This document shows, one piece after another, positions 18,501 through 30,754 of a stretch of 64,000 nt of DNA. The position numbers and the translations under genes were made by a program. Within the stretch, counting starts at the first letter, position 1. The number at the start of each line of letters is the position of its first letter. Below the pieces are notes generated by a model, which ran no database searches, had not been told where the DNA came from, and saw only the letters and a program-made list of their open reading frames with translations. Origin of the DNA: Chlorokybus atmophyticus (Eukaryota > Streptophyta > Chlorokybophyceae > Chlorokybales > Chlorokybaceae); NCBI GenBank assembly GCA_009103225.1, contig RHPI01002955.1, forward strand, positions 154,486-218,485, written 5' to 3'.

Positions 18501-21500
18501 AGAATAAAGTGTACACAACATACTTTGTCGTACACTGCATGTGCGCGTGCGCGCATGCGTGTGCACACGTACATGCAGCTGTAACACACACACACACGCT
18601 CACACCTGTTTTCTTTTCAGCACTGCTTGCAGCTGCGTCTTCACCTCCAATATATCCAGCGCCAGCGCCGCGACCCTCACCGCATGATCTTCTTGTTTAT
18701 CCGGTATCCCCGCTCCACACATATACACTTCCCCAACAGTTTCAATCTTGTACACGCCGTGCGCATCACATAAAGCATCAAACTCCGAGTACACGCCGTT
18801 GAGGAATGTGATCAATCTCTTTGCGGGAGTCGAAGCGACGATCTGAGCGAAGCCTTCTAATGCGACGAACATGATGGTGGAGTCGACGTACGTGTCGGCG
18901 ATTAAGGTGCGACCGCTTTGGAGAGCGCGGAGGGTCTTGCGGGGCAACATGGTCTCCAACAACACCTGGGAGGGGCNNNNNNNNNNNNNNNNNNNNNNNN
19001 NNNNNNNNNNNNNNNNNNNNNNNNNNNNNNNNNNNNNNNNNNNNNNNNNNNNNNNNNNNNNNNNNNNNNNNNNNNNNNNNNNNNNNNNNNNNNNNNNNNN
19101 NNNNNNNNNNNNNNNNNNNNNNNNNNNNNNNNNNNNNNNNNNNNNNNNNNNNNNNNNNNNNNNNNNNNNNNNNNNNNNNNNNNNNNNNNNNNNNNNNNNN
19201 NNNNNNNNNNNNNNNNNNNNNNNNNNNNNNNNNNNNNNNNNNNNNNNNNNNNNNNNNNNNNNNNNNNNNNNNNNNNNNNNNNNNNNNNNNNNNNNNNNNN
19301 NNNNNNNNNNNNNNNNNNNNNNNNNNNNNNNNNNNNNNNNNNNNNNNNNNNNNNNNNNNNNNNNNNNNNNNNNNNNNNNNNNNNNNNNNNNNNNNNNNNN
19401 NNNNNNNNNNNNNNNNNNNNNNNNNNNNNNNNNNNNNNNNNNNNNNNNNNNNNNNNNNNNNNNNNCCCCCCTCATACCTGCGCTCTATGCCTTTCCACCT
19501 TCACATCCTTCCCCAGCAGGTACCCCATCCTGTCCGCCCTCTCCCTCTTCCACGCCGCGAACAGATGCAACCCCAACGACGCGCTCATATACGCTAACGT
19601 TCTCGCTAGTCCCGTGCCGTCCGCGTGGGTGTGCGGTCTCGACGCACACGCCACGTACATGAGAAAAGTCATGAGACCGGCGACGGAGACAACGTAACGG
19701 GTCCAACTCAGACCCGTGAGGTGGTAAACGAAGTTGAGCACGATGATGAGAGTGATCTTCTGGTATTGGGTCGACCAGACGGGGCCGCCGACGGTCACGG
19801 TCCAACTGCGAGAACCGCATGTGTGTGTTGGAGGTGATGTCACTCGTGTACGGGTATGTGCGTGTGCGTGTGCGTGTGCGCGTGCGCGTGCGCGTGCGTG
19901 CATGCGTGCGTGGGTGTGTGACACACGCACACGCATATGCAAGCACACGCACATGCACACATACACACCCTTGCCCACGTGCGCACGCACCCACGCACAC
20001 ATACACCAAGTGTGTGCACATTCCGACACTCACCCGCTCATATACGTGACTCCGAGCAGTATCGTCAAGAACGGCGGCAGCCAGCTCCCATGCGTGGTGA
20101 GTACAAACGACCCCCTCACATGTCTACTCGCGCTCGCTCCCCAAACCATCACTACCAACAAAGCCGCCCCGACGTTGATCCCCCACCACGCCGCGGAGTG
20201 AGTTATGAGAGAGGAGTGGGAGGCGCCGTGGCAGAGGACGTTGAGGAGGAGGAGGACGAGGGTGGCGGGGAAGGTGCGGTGGACTCCCTGGGGGAAGAGG
20301 GTAGGAGGGTGGGTGCGTGTGTGCGCGCGTGCGCGCATGCGTGCAAACACATGCACGCACGCACAGATGCGAGTGGGCGCACGTGCATGTGCGCATACAT
20401 GCAAACCCATGCGCACACGCACACGCAGAATACGTGTCAATTGGCGCGCACTCGCGCACGCGCACGCGCACACACACACACACAACTCACCCTCAGCATC
20501 GACGGCCCCACCGTATGCCTATAATCCTTCTCCAGTTCCGGCGACACGAACGCCAGCGTCGCCCAATGCATCGTGGCGTTCCTCCTGCTCCTTATCGCTA
20601 ATATAAACACGTTCGCCAACACGATCATCGACACGCTCTTGTGCCACCTCTGTCTCACGCTGTTGCGTTCCCCGCCACCCGTGTGGTTGTGGTTGCTGTC
20701 CTTTGTCGTGCCGTCGTTGCCAGTGTACTTGCGAGCGAGCTTCTCGACGGAGGTGGACACGCGAGCCTGCTTGTGGGACGAACTGCTCGCACGGGAAGTG
20801 CGCTTGGTTTGCATGTGGGTGTGTGTCAACGTGTGTGCGGCGTGTGAGGGGGAGGTGGTATTGTTGTCGTGGGTGCGGTTGTGGGGTGTGTGGGTGGTGT
20901 TGTTGCCCGGGACGGTGTTGTTGAGTGTGTTTGGGTTTGTGGTGTGCGCGCTGTTATTGTTGTTAACGTTGTTGTTGGGGTGGGTGGTGGTGGTGTCGAT
21001 GTTGGTGGTGGTCATGTTGTTGCGGGTTGTTGCGTGGCTTCGGGTGCTCATAGCCGTAGCCATCATCCCGGACGACGTCATCGTCATATCAAGCATCATC
21101 TCAGGACTCGACAGCGGCGACTTCACCTACACAAGTGGATGTTAGGTCCCACCCTCCACCCCACCCCACCCACCCCACACTCACCGCCTGTCCCCACTCT
21201 TCCTTTGCCGCCATCTGCCACTCCCTCGCTACTCTCAGCCACCTCTCGTTGCCATTCACTTCCCCCTCTCTCTGCAGCTCAGCTATCACGCTCGCGTCCC
21301 CTCCGCCCAGAGAGAAGATGTCACCATGAATCAAAGACAGAGGCTTGATCATCAAGGGCTCGGATTGGCGACGGGAGGCGCGGGGATTGGTGGTGGAGGT
21401 GGAGGGGGGAGGGAGGATGGAGTGGCCACTTGAGAAAGACTGAGAGAGGGGTAAGTGAGTGACCTGCGTGTGCGTGTGCGTGTGCGTGTGCGTGTGCGTG

Positions 21501-22709
21501 TGCGTGTCTGTGTTCTTACTGGAGTGGCACGGCGGAGACCGAGTTGGCTGGCTCGTATACTTAGAAGGGCATTCCTGCGCAATGACAAGCGCATCTAGCA
21601 CTCTCTCTCTAACTGTCTCTAGACTCAATACACATAGCGGAACACGTGTGTCTTACGTTGGTGTGGAGGGGAAGCTGCAGCCTTCCAGAAGCCATTCCTC
21701 ATGAGGCTGATGCAAGCACACGACACTCATGAGTATTTGCACACGCACACGCTCATACAAGCACGCAGAAAGTGTGACAGAGTTACTCACGTGTAGGCCA
21801 CGCATGCGGGAGCTGTCCCGACGCCACTTTGAGGGGGACCCGCTCTCGTCCCCACCCTCGTGGTCTCCCACTCGACTACGCGCACGACTTGGCATCAGCG
21901 CGCGCACGCACGTGTCATTACACCCACACCCACACCCACCCACCCACCCACAACTCACTTTGGCACAGACTCAGAACTACTCCTTCCCCGTCGCAGCCTC
22001 GCCTGCTCCTTCACCTCACTGCTCTGCTGTTTCTGTACCAACGCTTGTTGCTGCAGTTGCGGCGTGTCGACGCCGAGCATCACCGAACCCGACGACGCCG
22101 TACGGGCAGGGATCGTCACGTGGATGGAGCCGTTGTCGGACTCGGAACTGTTGTCGCGTGGAACCTGGGGTGAGAAGTGTGTGTGTGTGTGTGCACGCGT
22201 GTGTGTGTACGCAATTACGCATGTGAGTGTGTCTGTGTGCGTGCGTGCTTGCGTGTGTGTACACAAATACGCTGCACGACCACATGCGCTCGTACACTCG
22301 TCGTGCATGCGCATGTGCGCGTGTGCGTGTGTGCGTGTGTATGATAAATCCCTGGCTAACCTAGGCAAGAAATGGGAAACAAGGCGCTTACCACTATGCG
22401 CAGTTGTGGTGAGGGCGGCGTTGTTGTCGTTGTTGTCATCGTTGTCGGGTCGGGATGCACAGCATTGGGTCGCCAGCGGCGTTTGGTCGTGAGCGACGAA
22501 GACGGCGATGGTGTTGTTGTTGTTGTTGTTGTTGTTGCCGGCATCGTTGGTGATGATGTGCTCGGGTTGCCGCTGTCGTTCTGCCTCGCGGGCCGCAGCA
22601 AGCCCTGGTGTTGCGGGAAGGATGTTCTGTTGGTATGTTGTTTTAACGCACATGTTGGTAGGGCAAGTGCGAACGAGTTTGAAGGTACCTCGTCTTGGTC
22701 GGATGGCAT
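15600..22709 (-). CDS. Tandem-domain membrane class III nucleotidyl cyclase (two membrane cassettes, two cyclase domains), 3' truncated
   Basis: Sixteen exons join in phase: 22709-22392, 22164-21959, 21875-21791 (or from 21887), 21706-21657, 21574-21520, 21439-21185, 21126-20491, 20287-20034, 19805-19478, 18965-18606, 18453-18314, 18223-18169, 17985-17383, 17122-16868, 16600-16028 and 15788-15600. They give 1,454 residues before the frame is lost. Order: Thr/Asn-rich N-terminus, about six helices (490-700), cyclase domain C1 (730-941), an Asn-rich linker, about six helices (1200-1360), then C2. C1 has Ala764 and Glu808 where the metal Asp residues belong, but keeps NTASR (Asn889, Arg893). C2 keeps the first metal Asp in LFSDIVGFT (Asp1416). 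The base-contact positions in C1 are Glu804 (guanylyl-cyclase-like) and Arg882 (neither class). C2 stops after HKVYK. The product, cAMP or cGMP, cannot be assigned. Confidence 0.85.
15835..16015. repeat. Alternating GT/GC tract in a cyclase intron
   Basis: A dense alternating purine-pyrimidine tract fills the intron between the second membrane cassette and C2. Similar tracts occupy other introns of this gene near 16600-16810, 17160-17340, 18040-18130, 19850-20020, 20300-20490 and 22180-22350. A single N at 15802 lies next to a G run at the acceptor end of this intron. Confidence 0.7.
18977..19465. other. Assembly gap of 489 N
   Basis: The gap is wholly inside one cyclase intron. The donor gtatga sits at 19477-19472 and the acceptor (ccctcccag) ends at 18966. 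The exons on either side are in phase 0 and join a membrane helix region to the start of C1, so no coding sequence need be missing. Confidence 0.9.
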
Positions 22710-25700
22710 TGCGGCACATCAATGGTTGAAATCAGACAGCATTATGGCGCCGAAAGAGCGTCATTGGGCAGAGAGGCTGGCGAGCGTGCTTGGCTGCTGT
22801 GGGACATTACACAAACAGCTTCAGATGCACACAAACGTGCGCGCGCGCTCAACATAGCAGGACTTGATGTTGCTCTAGCAGCTTGAACTACCAGTGTACT
22901 TCTATGATTTGTTGCAAGCGTACTGTGATGTATACAGCATGTGCACGTCAAGCACACACTCACAGACATGCACACCCACGCACTTCTGCACGCACAATAC
23001 ACGTGCGCAGGCACGAAGACCGGCACGCGCAAGCACACACTTTTTTCAGGACGAGGGAACACACTGTTTTCAGAACAAAAGGGGAGACACTCGACTACGA
23101 GCTTGCACACACGCGCGCACACACAAATAACACTGCTGGAGGGGGGGCTTGCGCGCGCGCGCGCGTGTGTGTGTGTGCACGTGTGCGCATTGTGTTGTGA
23201 AACTGAAGTAGCAAAGGAGAAGGGGGAAGGGGGGAGGGGGGGCAACCTGGGGGATACAAACCGGAATGCTTTCTGCAGTGGTCTACTGTTGATGTTTTGA
23301 GTTGAACTTCAATGGCGATGGCAACTCGTTACTGCCACAACAAAAGTGTGCACCGGTTATAAACGTGACCGAAACGTTTACAGCTCAGTACTTGACACGG
23401 TTGCTTGCATCACGCACAGTCAATAGCTTCAACCGAGTGCTGGCCCAACTAGTTGACCATCACATAAGTATTTCAACTCCGCACTACTGTTGAACACACA
23501 CACACACACACACACACCCCTACGATCTTGCGAGTTACAGAGAATAGTCCACCAAGTCCAGCCTTAGGTGATCAGAAATAAAGGTCCGCACACAACCCAA
23601 CACAAGCACAACCTACCTGTAACCAGGCCAGGCCACTCCAAACCAGGCCAGGCGACTCCAGGCCAGGCCAGGCCAGGCCTGGTCAGGCCTGGTCAGGCCA
23701 GAGCCACCCGTCTCAACACGTCGTGTCCGTCATCTGTCCCGCCACCTGAGAATCTCCCGCCCGCCCCACCTGTCCCTACCTGAGAGGCCTACTTGGCCTA
23801 CTGAAGCGTCAAGCGCGGTGAACACTAGCGGCTTGTTGTGTGTGCGTATTATCATCCACAACAAATTGGTTCAATTTGAAATACAGAGTGCAGTCAGTGT
23901 TGACAGCTTGACAACGTCATATAAGCAAGAATAACAATAAAGGGAGGCGAATCTGAGGTACGCGCCCCAGAATCACCTGTAATTTATCGGCAACAAGCTC
24001 GTACAAAACATGTATGACTCAAGTTACTAAGTGTAACGGCAGTAGTAGCGGTACCAGGCGTCGTACGGCAACCTGTTGCTGGTCGCAACTTGAGGCAATC
24101 AACGAGGAGACCTCATGTACGGTGCGCCTGTTATAGCGCATGTCGCCGTGCTTTGCAGAGTACGTGCGCATTTCGTACATGCTTTGAGGCCCAACAGGCC
24201 GGAGCTACTAGCGCTTAAAGTGGTTAGCGTACAATGTCGCGTACTTCACCGTGACACCGTACTGCAAACGTTGAAACTGCTACAAGATGATTGATAATTG
24301 CTGGTGCATTGGGCGTTGGGTTCAAGAATGTGAGGATAGCATAGCATGGTCAATCATCTCGATATTGTACCCAGTCACTTTGACCGTGACCCATTGTCAC
24401 ACATGAACCACAAGCCACGGATCGTATTGGGTCCCGATTCATTTGTGTCTTGGGTCCAATACCTATGGGGTCCGATACCACTTGAGTAAACGGCCTATGA
24501 GTCATAGGCTATGATGTTGTCGGTGCTGTCTGACCACAGGTAACTTGGTTGCTTTCAATGTCGGCACCATTTGATAAGAATACCAGGGTATGAACCCTGA
24601 CATGAGAATAATGACATGACAGGTGATGAACCCTGTGCTGTGGTACCTGCCGATCATAACGACATGATTCGTCCCAGTAGCGACTCGCTATTCGTACTAA
24701 AGGGTGTCTTGTGGTGGGTCGGGGACGGCACGGTTCAGTTAGGCCGTGTGTGTGTGACAGTGTGTCTCACGGTTGTGAGGAGGTTTGCCGTTGCTGATGT
24801 TGAGCGAGTGACTGGCAACACTGACAAAACTTGGCGGCAAAGCAGCTTGCTGCATGCCTGGACCGATTGGCTAGAAATAGCACTGGCAATAATCATTCGG
24901 TTTGAGGTTTTGTCAATTTTGCAACGTTACGATGGGATGCAGCGTAGTGACTTGTATAATTGATATATGAATGACTTGCGAAGTTCATAAACAATGTCAT
25001 GTTGCGTCAACAACATGGGTGTGATCCTTTCCTACATACAGAAATTGAACACTCGATGCTTATAAGGTACACGATGAAACAAATAAAGATAACGCAACAG
25101 TTACGCATATGTAAATATATAGCGGAGTGATTATGACGATGATCACCCTATATGTCAACCGACCTGACGGTCGATGGATAGACAACTTTTCTCGCAGCAT
25201 GAATTTTATTCAAGCAGTTTTCAGTGAGGAAACGAGGGGAAACACTTTACAAGCATAGTGATGGCATCATTACAGAGCGAAATTCTAACCAGCATATCAT
25301 CATTTTATTTTCTACCTCGCCGTTTTTCCAAGCCCCAACCTTCACGTTTATACCATGTCTAGAACCTCATATATCTCCAATATGGCTTTTAGTCTTCATG
25401 TGTCATGTGTACAGAAGATCTGCGATATATGGGGCATGCATATGGTATGGTGCGATATGTGCATGGTGCAGTGCAAGTGCAATTAGCAGTCATGTGCAGT
25501 CAGTCAGTCAGTCAGTCTATGCACTCACTTATACAAATCACCAAGCTAATCTCTCTCTTGTCTAGCACACTACCCGCTAAGCTGATACGAGTGCCTATAT
25601 GTCAGTCAGTCATGCATACATAAAGGCGTAGTTTTACCTGCCACAATGTGGCATGTACTTACACATGTAATGATGATGTGTATACAAAGGTTCATGCTGC

Positions 25701-26416
25701 TGTGTCATAGTTTAATGTATGCACACTCCAAAAAAAGAGGGGCTATGATAGGCCCCCCCTCCCCCCCCCTTTCCACGGCTACACGCGGGGGATTACAACA
25801 CATCAACACAATGTACAACATCTTGCAAATGAGGTGTCTATACAACCATTGGTGCGTAAGAAGGCAAGCCCACATCGTTGGCAATACCATCTAAGCCTGG
25901 CTGATTGTCTTAACATGTGCAACTGCCATGGCCATGTGACAATGTAAATGATGTGTCCATTGCGAGCCTAATAATACAGCCAAGTAGCTAAATCAGAAGG
26001 CTCAGGTTGACATTTACCTGCGCCAATACTTGCACTGCCAATGCTGCAATCAATCCAATGCAGCTGACTGACGGCACTGATGTTGTGTGCTCCACGCACT
26101 GCAAGAGCAAAAGCCTCAAAGACCCCACGCAACAGGGCATACCAACAATCAGCATCTCAGAAGCTGTGACCGTCAACAGCCAGCTCCTCTGGGCGACCTT
26201 GTGTGGTGTAACGAGGAAGGCTTGTTGCTGGGTAGCCCACCAGGCTAGCAGCAGCATCTGAATGATCTTGCTACAAGGTGCTGATCACAAACAAAGCACC
26301 TTCCCAACCATGGTGAACCCTCCAGGTTGTGTTTGTCTAACAATCAACCAGCTGCTCGCAACGGGTGATTGAAGCAACACAACTGCATACTGCTCCGCCT
26401 GGTGCTGGTGGTGGTG
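22710..26416. other. Intergenic region between the cyclase and TopA genes
   Basis: About 3.7 kb with no supported exon. It contains a GGCCA-type repeat (23621-23702), an (AC)n run near 23495-23517 and a second GTAC-dense block: nine GTAC in about 290 bases from 24001 to 24290. A CAGT run lies at 25497-25517 and a C-rich run near 25758. The part nearest 22709 should hold the cyclase promoter. Confidence 0.4.
23621..23702 (+). repeat. GGCCA/CCAGGCCAGG short tandem repeat
   Basis: Two 20-bp units of the form AACCAGGCCAGGC.ACTCCA are followed by repeats of GGCCA and then GGCCTGGTCA. The block contains internal palindromes and could fold. No gene overlaps it. Confidence 0.75.
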
Positions 26417-29400
26417 TCAGCTGCCTGACTTCACAAAGTGAGCGCTAAGATGTTTTGCAAGTTGAAACGCGGATGTCTTCTCAACACCGAGAAGTCCAAC
26501 TAGCCGATTGTCGCACAAGATGATGCGCCCGTCACTGGGGTCTTGTAGACCGTTTGACTTGATGTACGCCCAGATCCGTTTGACCGCCTCGGGTCGTGAA
26601 ACTTCCGAAATCTGGAAAGAGTACACTTGCTCAACAACTGAAATGTGCCATGATAATGCAACATGCATATGTTGACGTGCAAACAACCAATCGGCCTACA
26701 GATTTACCTGTAGAAACTCAGCTAGCTCAGGGGATATGCGCACAGGTTTCTGGAAGCCAGAAAGCTTTGCTGGCTTGTCTGCCGCATCTACGGCTGTTTT
26801 CTTGCTGCTGCGCTTTGGTTTGGTGACAGTAGCAGCCTTCTCCTCGTTATTGGTCTGTGTCTTAGCAGTAACTGTCTCTTGAGTACTCTCTGTATCAACG
26901 CTGACTGCAACCTTGCTCGCTCTTCTGGCCTTGGCTGGAGACCTCTCCTTGGGTTCCTTGCCACTGGCGGCCTGCTTTTCCGCTTTCTTGGCCAACAAGT
27001 CCAAAGCATCTTGGAGTGTCAATTCAGCTGGTGACATAGCCTGCAGCATAGGCACGTATAAAAAGGCTGATACTGCAGGTACTGACCATAACCGGCTGGC
27101 TGCGCAAGAAAATTGTACCTTGGGGATGGATGCGTTGAGCTTGTTCCACCGCACATAAGGGCCGAACTTCCCTGTTGAGATGGAGACAGGTTCGTTGTCT
27201 TCGGGATGGTTACCAAGTGTACGTTTGGTACTCAATAATGCCAAGGCAGAGTCCAGAGTAATGTCAGTTGGGGAGCAGCCTTTGGGAAGACTGATTTGTA
27301 TGGGCTTTGCCTGGGGATCAGCATCTGGCATAGTCGCCTGCACGTAGTGGCCGAATGGACCAGCCTTGAGCACAACCTGATTGCAAAACCACATCAATGT
27401 CAATACGTTATGGGCCCCGATACACCAAGCAGCGTTGTGAAGCATGGCTGTATCGTACCTCTGCACCAGTTTTGGGGTCATTTCCGAGAGCAAGGCCTTC
27501 ACTAGAGAGCGCAACCTCATCGCTAAGATGTTGCTCGAAGGAGGTAGCGTACTTGCAGTCAGGGTACTGAGTGCAAGCTATGAAACAGTTGCTAGCGCCG
27601 ATCTTTATTGACAGTTGGCCCTGTAGAAATTATCCAACAATTGTCCATAACCGCTCAGACCATGACTGCGGTCAACAGAAGGCAAGGCATTACACAACGT
27701 TGCACTCACAGTGCTGCAGCGTGGACATTGCCTGCTCTCTGCATCTGGAAACAGCTGTGTTGCCATCTCGTCATTCAGAACGTCCAAAACCTGTTCAAGA
27801 CAGCTTTCATGTGTTGAGCAGGGGTGGTGCAACAGAGACTTCATAATCAGGAGCTAATGCTTGCATAGGAGTGCAACATGGACGGCATGCTTGTACCTCT
27901 CGTATCTTCAAACCTTCTGTGCCGGCAATCGCCTGCTGCAGCGTGCTCCAGAACCTGCGAAGGATATCTTGCCGCAGCTTCTCGCCGCATGACACGCTGT
28001 CGAGGCTGTTCTCGAGCTCAGCAGTGAAGCTGAAGTCCACTACTTGCGGGAAGTACCTCGTCAGGAATGCTGACAACTGTGCACAAGCAAGTAGTTGTTG
28101 GTCACTGGATATGCATACATGCAGAAGGACACAGTGGAAGCTACTTATCAAGAGCATCAAGCGTACAATGCGGCCGCGGCTTTCTGGGATCAAGGTGCGC
28201 TTCTCTTTTCTGATGTAAGACCGATCAAGCAGCACTTGCATGATTGGTGCATATGTTGATGGGCGACCGATCCCCATCTCCTCCAATTGCTTCACAAGTG
28301 TACCCTCAGTATACCTGCAGGATGACCAGCTATAAACTTTGTTGTGTGAGTTGTGTGCTTATGTCCTACTCCCACACAACACAACATCGCATGGACTAGT
28401 ATATTACTCACCTTGGGGGTGGTTCTGTGAAATGCTGAACAGGAGTGACTTCATTTGCACGAGACAAAAGATCACCTTCCTCCAGCACAGGCATGGTGCG
28501 ACTTTCTTCAAGCCCCGATTCGCTGTCATCATCCTGCTCTTCTTCTTGACTGGCTATGGATGGTCGACGCACGGCCAGAAACCCATCAAACATGATCGTG
28601 GAGCCAGTCGCGCGGAACTTCAACTGCTCTGAGGGTGCAGCTTCGGATGCAATGTCAATGGCTACCTGGCATGCATCAATGAAGTCAAACAAACTGATGA
28701 CCGCTGACGATGCAGATTGCGGTGGACTACATAATCATCAAACCTGGTTTGAAATGGCGCTGGACATCTGGCATGCTACAGTGCGTTTCCATATGAGAGC
28801 GTACAGCCTCAGCTGATCTGGTTCCAGGTAGGGCTGAACGTCTGCAGGCGACCTGAAGACATCAGTCGGCCGAATAGCCTCATGTGCCTCTTGAGCATTC
28901 ACCGACTTGTTCTTGTATACAGCTGGAGACTCTGGCAGATACTCATCTCCAAACCTGTGTATGCAGGGTTTCAGACATGATGCACACTGAATGCAGGTTG
29001 AGCTCCACTCCTCACTCGAGACCATACTTGCTATATACGTATTCACGTATGCGTCCTGTTGCCTCCGCTGAGAGGAACGTGCCATCTGTGCGCATGTAGG
29101 AGATGAGCCCTTGTTCTGTCCCAGTACCCAATTTTATGCCTTCGTAGAGTTTCTGAGCAACGCGCATTGTGCGCTCAGCTGTGAAGCCCAGCTGCAGCGA
29201 TGCCTGCTGCTGCAATGTTGAGGTGGTGAACGGCGCGGGAGCATTGCGCCTGACCTACAAAGCAGGTGTTGAACACAAACGCCCCCAAACACCAAATCCA
29301 CATTATCACAAGTGGCTTAGCGGAAGGTGTACATAGCTGCATGTGCACATACCTGCTTTCTCTTTACGCTGTTGACATAGAACTTGGACCCTCTGGCAGC

Positions 29401-30754
29401 TGAGGCGGCTTGCTGGGCGGAAGCCTCATCTGACAAAGAGAATTTGCTGAGCGCTTTGCCTCCATACTGAGTCAATTGTGCGGTAAACTGCTGGCCATCT
29501 GGTGATGAGAATGCTGCTTGCACTGTCCAGTACTCCTGCATGACAAATAAGCAGTGGGCTTGTGTGTAGTAACATAGGACCCTTCAAAGCCAAGTTTGTA
29601 CCTGTTCCTTGAAGGCCTCGCGCTCAGCCTCGCGTTCACATAAGAGCCGTAACGCAACAGACTGAACCCGACCAGCTGACTTACTGCGCAACTAAGACAT
29701 CCAACATTAGTACTCCTAGGCGGCCATACCTTCTTGATCACCACAACAGCCCACGCACCATCCGGGCAGTTTTCTCCACAGCACAGGAGATATGTGGAAA
29801 CCCATGAGATAGTCAAGGCTTCGACGACAAAGGTAAGCCTCCACCAGAGCAAGATCCAACTTGCGTGGTGATGCAATGGCGTCTTTGATAGCTTTAGGTG
29901 TCACCTGCACAGACATGCTTGATGACATAGCTGCCAAAACAGCTACCTGTAGTATGACACGCAATCAATGCTATTTGTACATGCATGCCTGCTCGCATGT
30001 AAGTGCTTGGCATATGATATGAGGCACGCATGCATGCAATCATGTGGACATGTTACAATATATGCCCGCGCACGCACGCATACGCTTGCACATGTGTGTG
30101 CATGTCTGTCCAAAATCGACCAGATTGTTGAACTGCTGAAGAATAAGCAAATGATTCGTAAGTGCTTACCTCTGTGAAGGTAGCTCGCTCTACGGCAATG
30201 TTGCTTGGCAGCGAGCGATCTGCTTGCAGAAGGTCCAGAACGTGCCACGCAATGGCCTCTCCTTCCCTATCTGGATCGGTGGCCAGGATGAGCCTCTGCG
30301 CATCTGCAAGCGCCGACCGTATTGCCGACAACCTCGTCTCGCCTTTTGATGACATTTGCCAGACCATCTCAAAATCTGCCTCCGGCTTGACTGACCCCTC
30401 TTTGGGCAGCAGGTCCCTAACATGACCGTAGCTCGCCAATACCTGTGGTGCACCCCATTGAGAGGTCATCTTATATGCATAACATCATGCACAAAACAAA
30501 CTGTAACATGCCTTATAACCTGGCCCAAGGTACTTCTCTATGGTCTTTGCCTTGGCTGGGGATTCGACCACCACCACGTTGCTTGCGTATGTCTTCAAGC
30601 CCGCCGCAGACCATGCAGATTGTAATGACCGTACGCTTGGTCTCCATCTTGGAGTTGCATGAACCGACGTGCCTAAGAACTCGCTCGTGCGGGACGACTG
30701 GCGACTGGAAAGATGTGATGTTGCTAACCTAAACTGCGGTAGAGTCCACAGCAC
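26417..30754 (-). CDS. topA: Bacterial-type DNA topoisomerase I with C-terminal SWIB domain, probably organellar
   Basis: Fifteen exons join in phase: 30754-30512, 30442-30170, 29904-29759, 29683-29602, 29535-29353, 29254-29016, 28954-28744, 28665-28412, 28314-28167, 28076-27897, 27790-27710, 27620-27459, 27376-27119, 27040-26708 and 26611-26417, about 995 residues. A Ser/Arg-rich leader, probably a transit peptide, precedes the TOPRIM start VVVVESPAKAKTIEKYLG. DPDREGE lies near 137 and the nicking tyrosine in SYMRTDGT near 362. One zinc ribbon (CPRC, then Cys near 692, 696, 702) follows. A Lys/Ala-rich tail precedes a SWIB domain (920-990: SRPEAVKRIWAYIK, GRIILCDNRL). The enzyme relaxes negative supercoils. 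The first intron has a GC donor (aag|gcatgt). No ATG is in frame in the first exon, so a short upstream exon is likely; one candidate begins at ATG 30874. Confidence 0.9.

Noticed and set aside
20437-21126. Long Thr/Asn-rich minus-strand frame as an independent gene
   Set aside because: It is one exon of the cyclase gene; both ends have splice sites in phase with neighbours.
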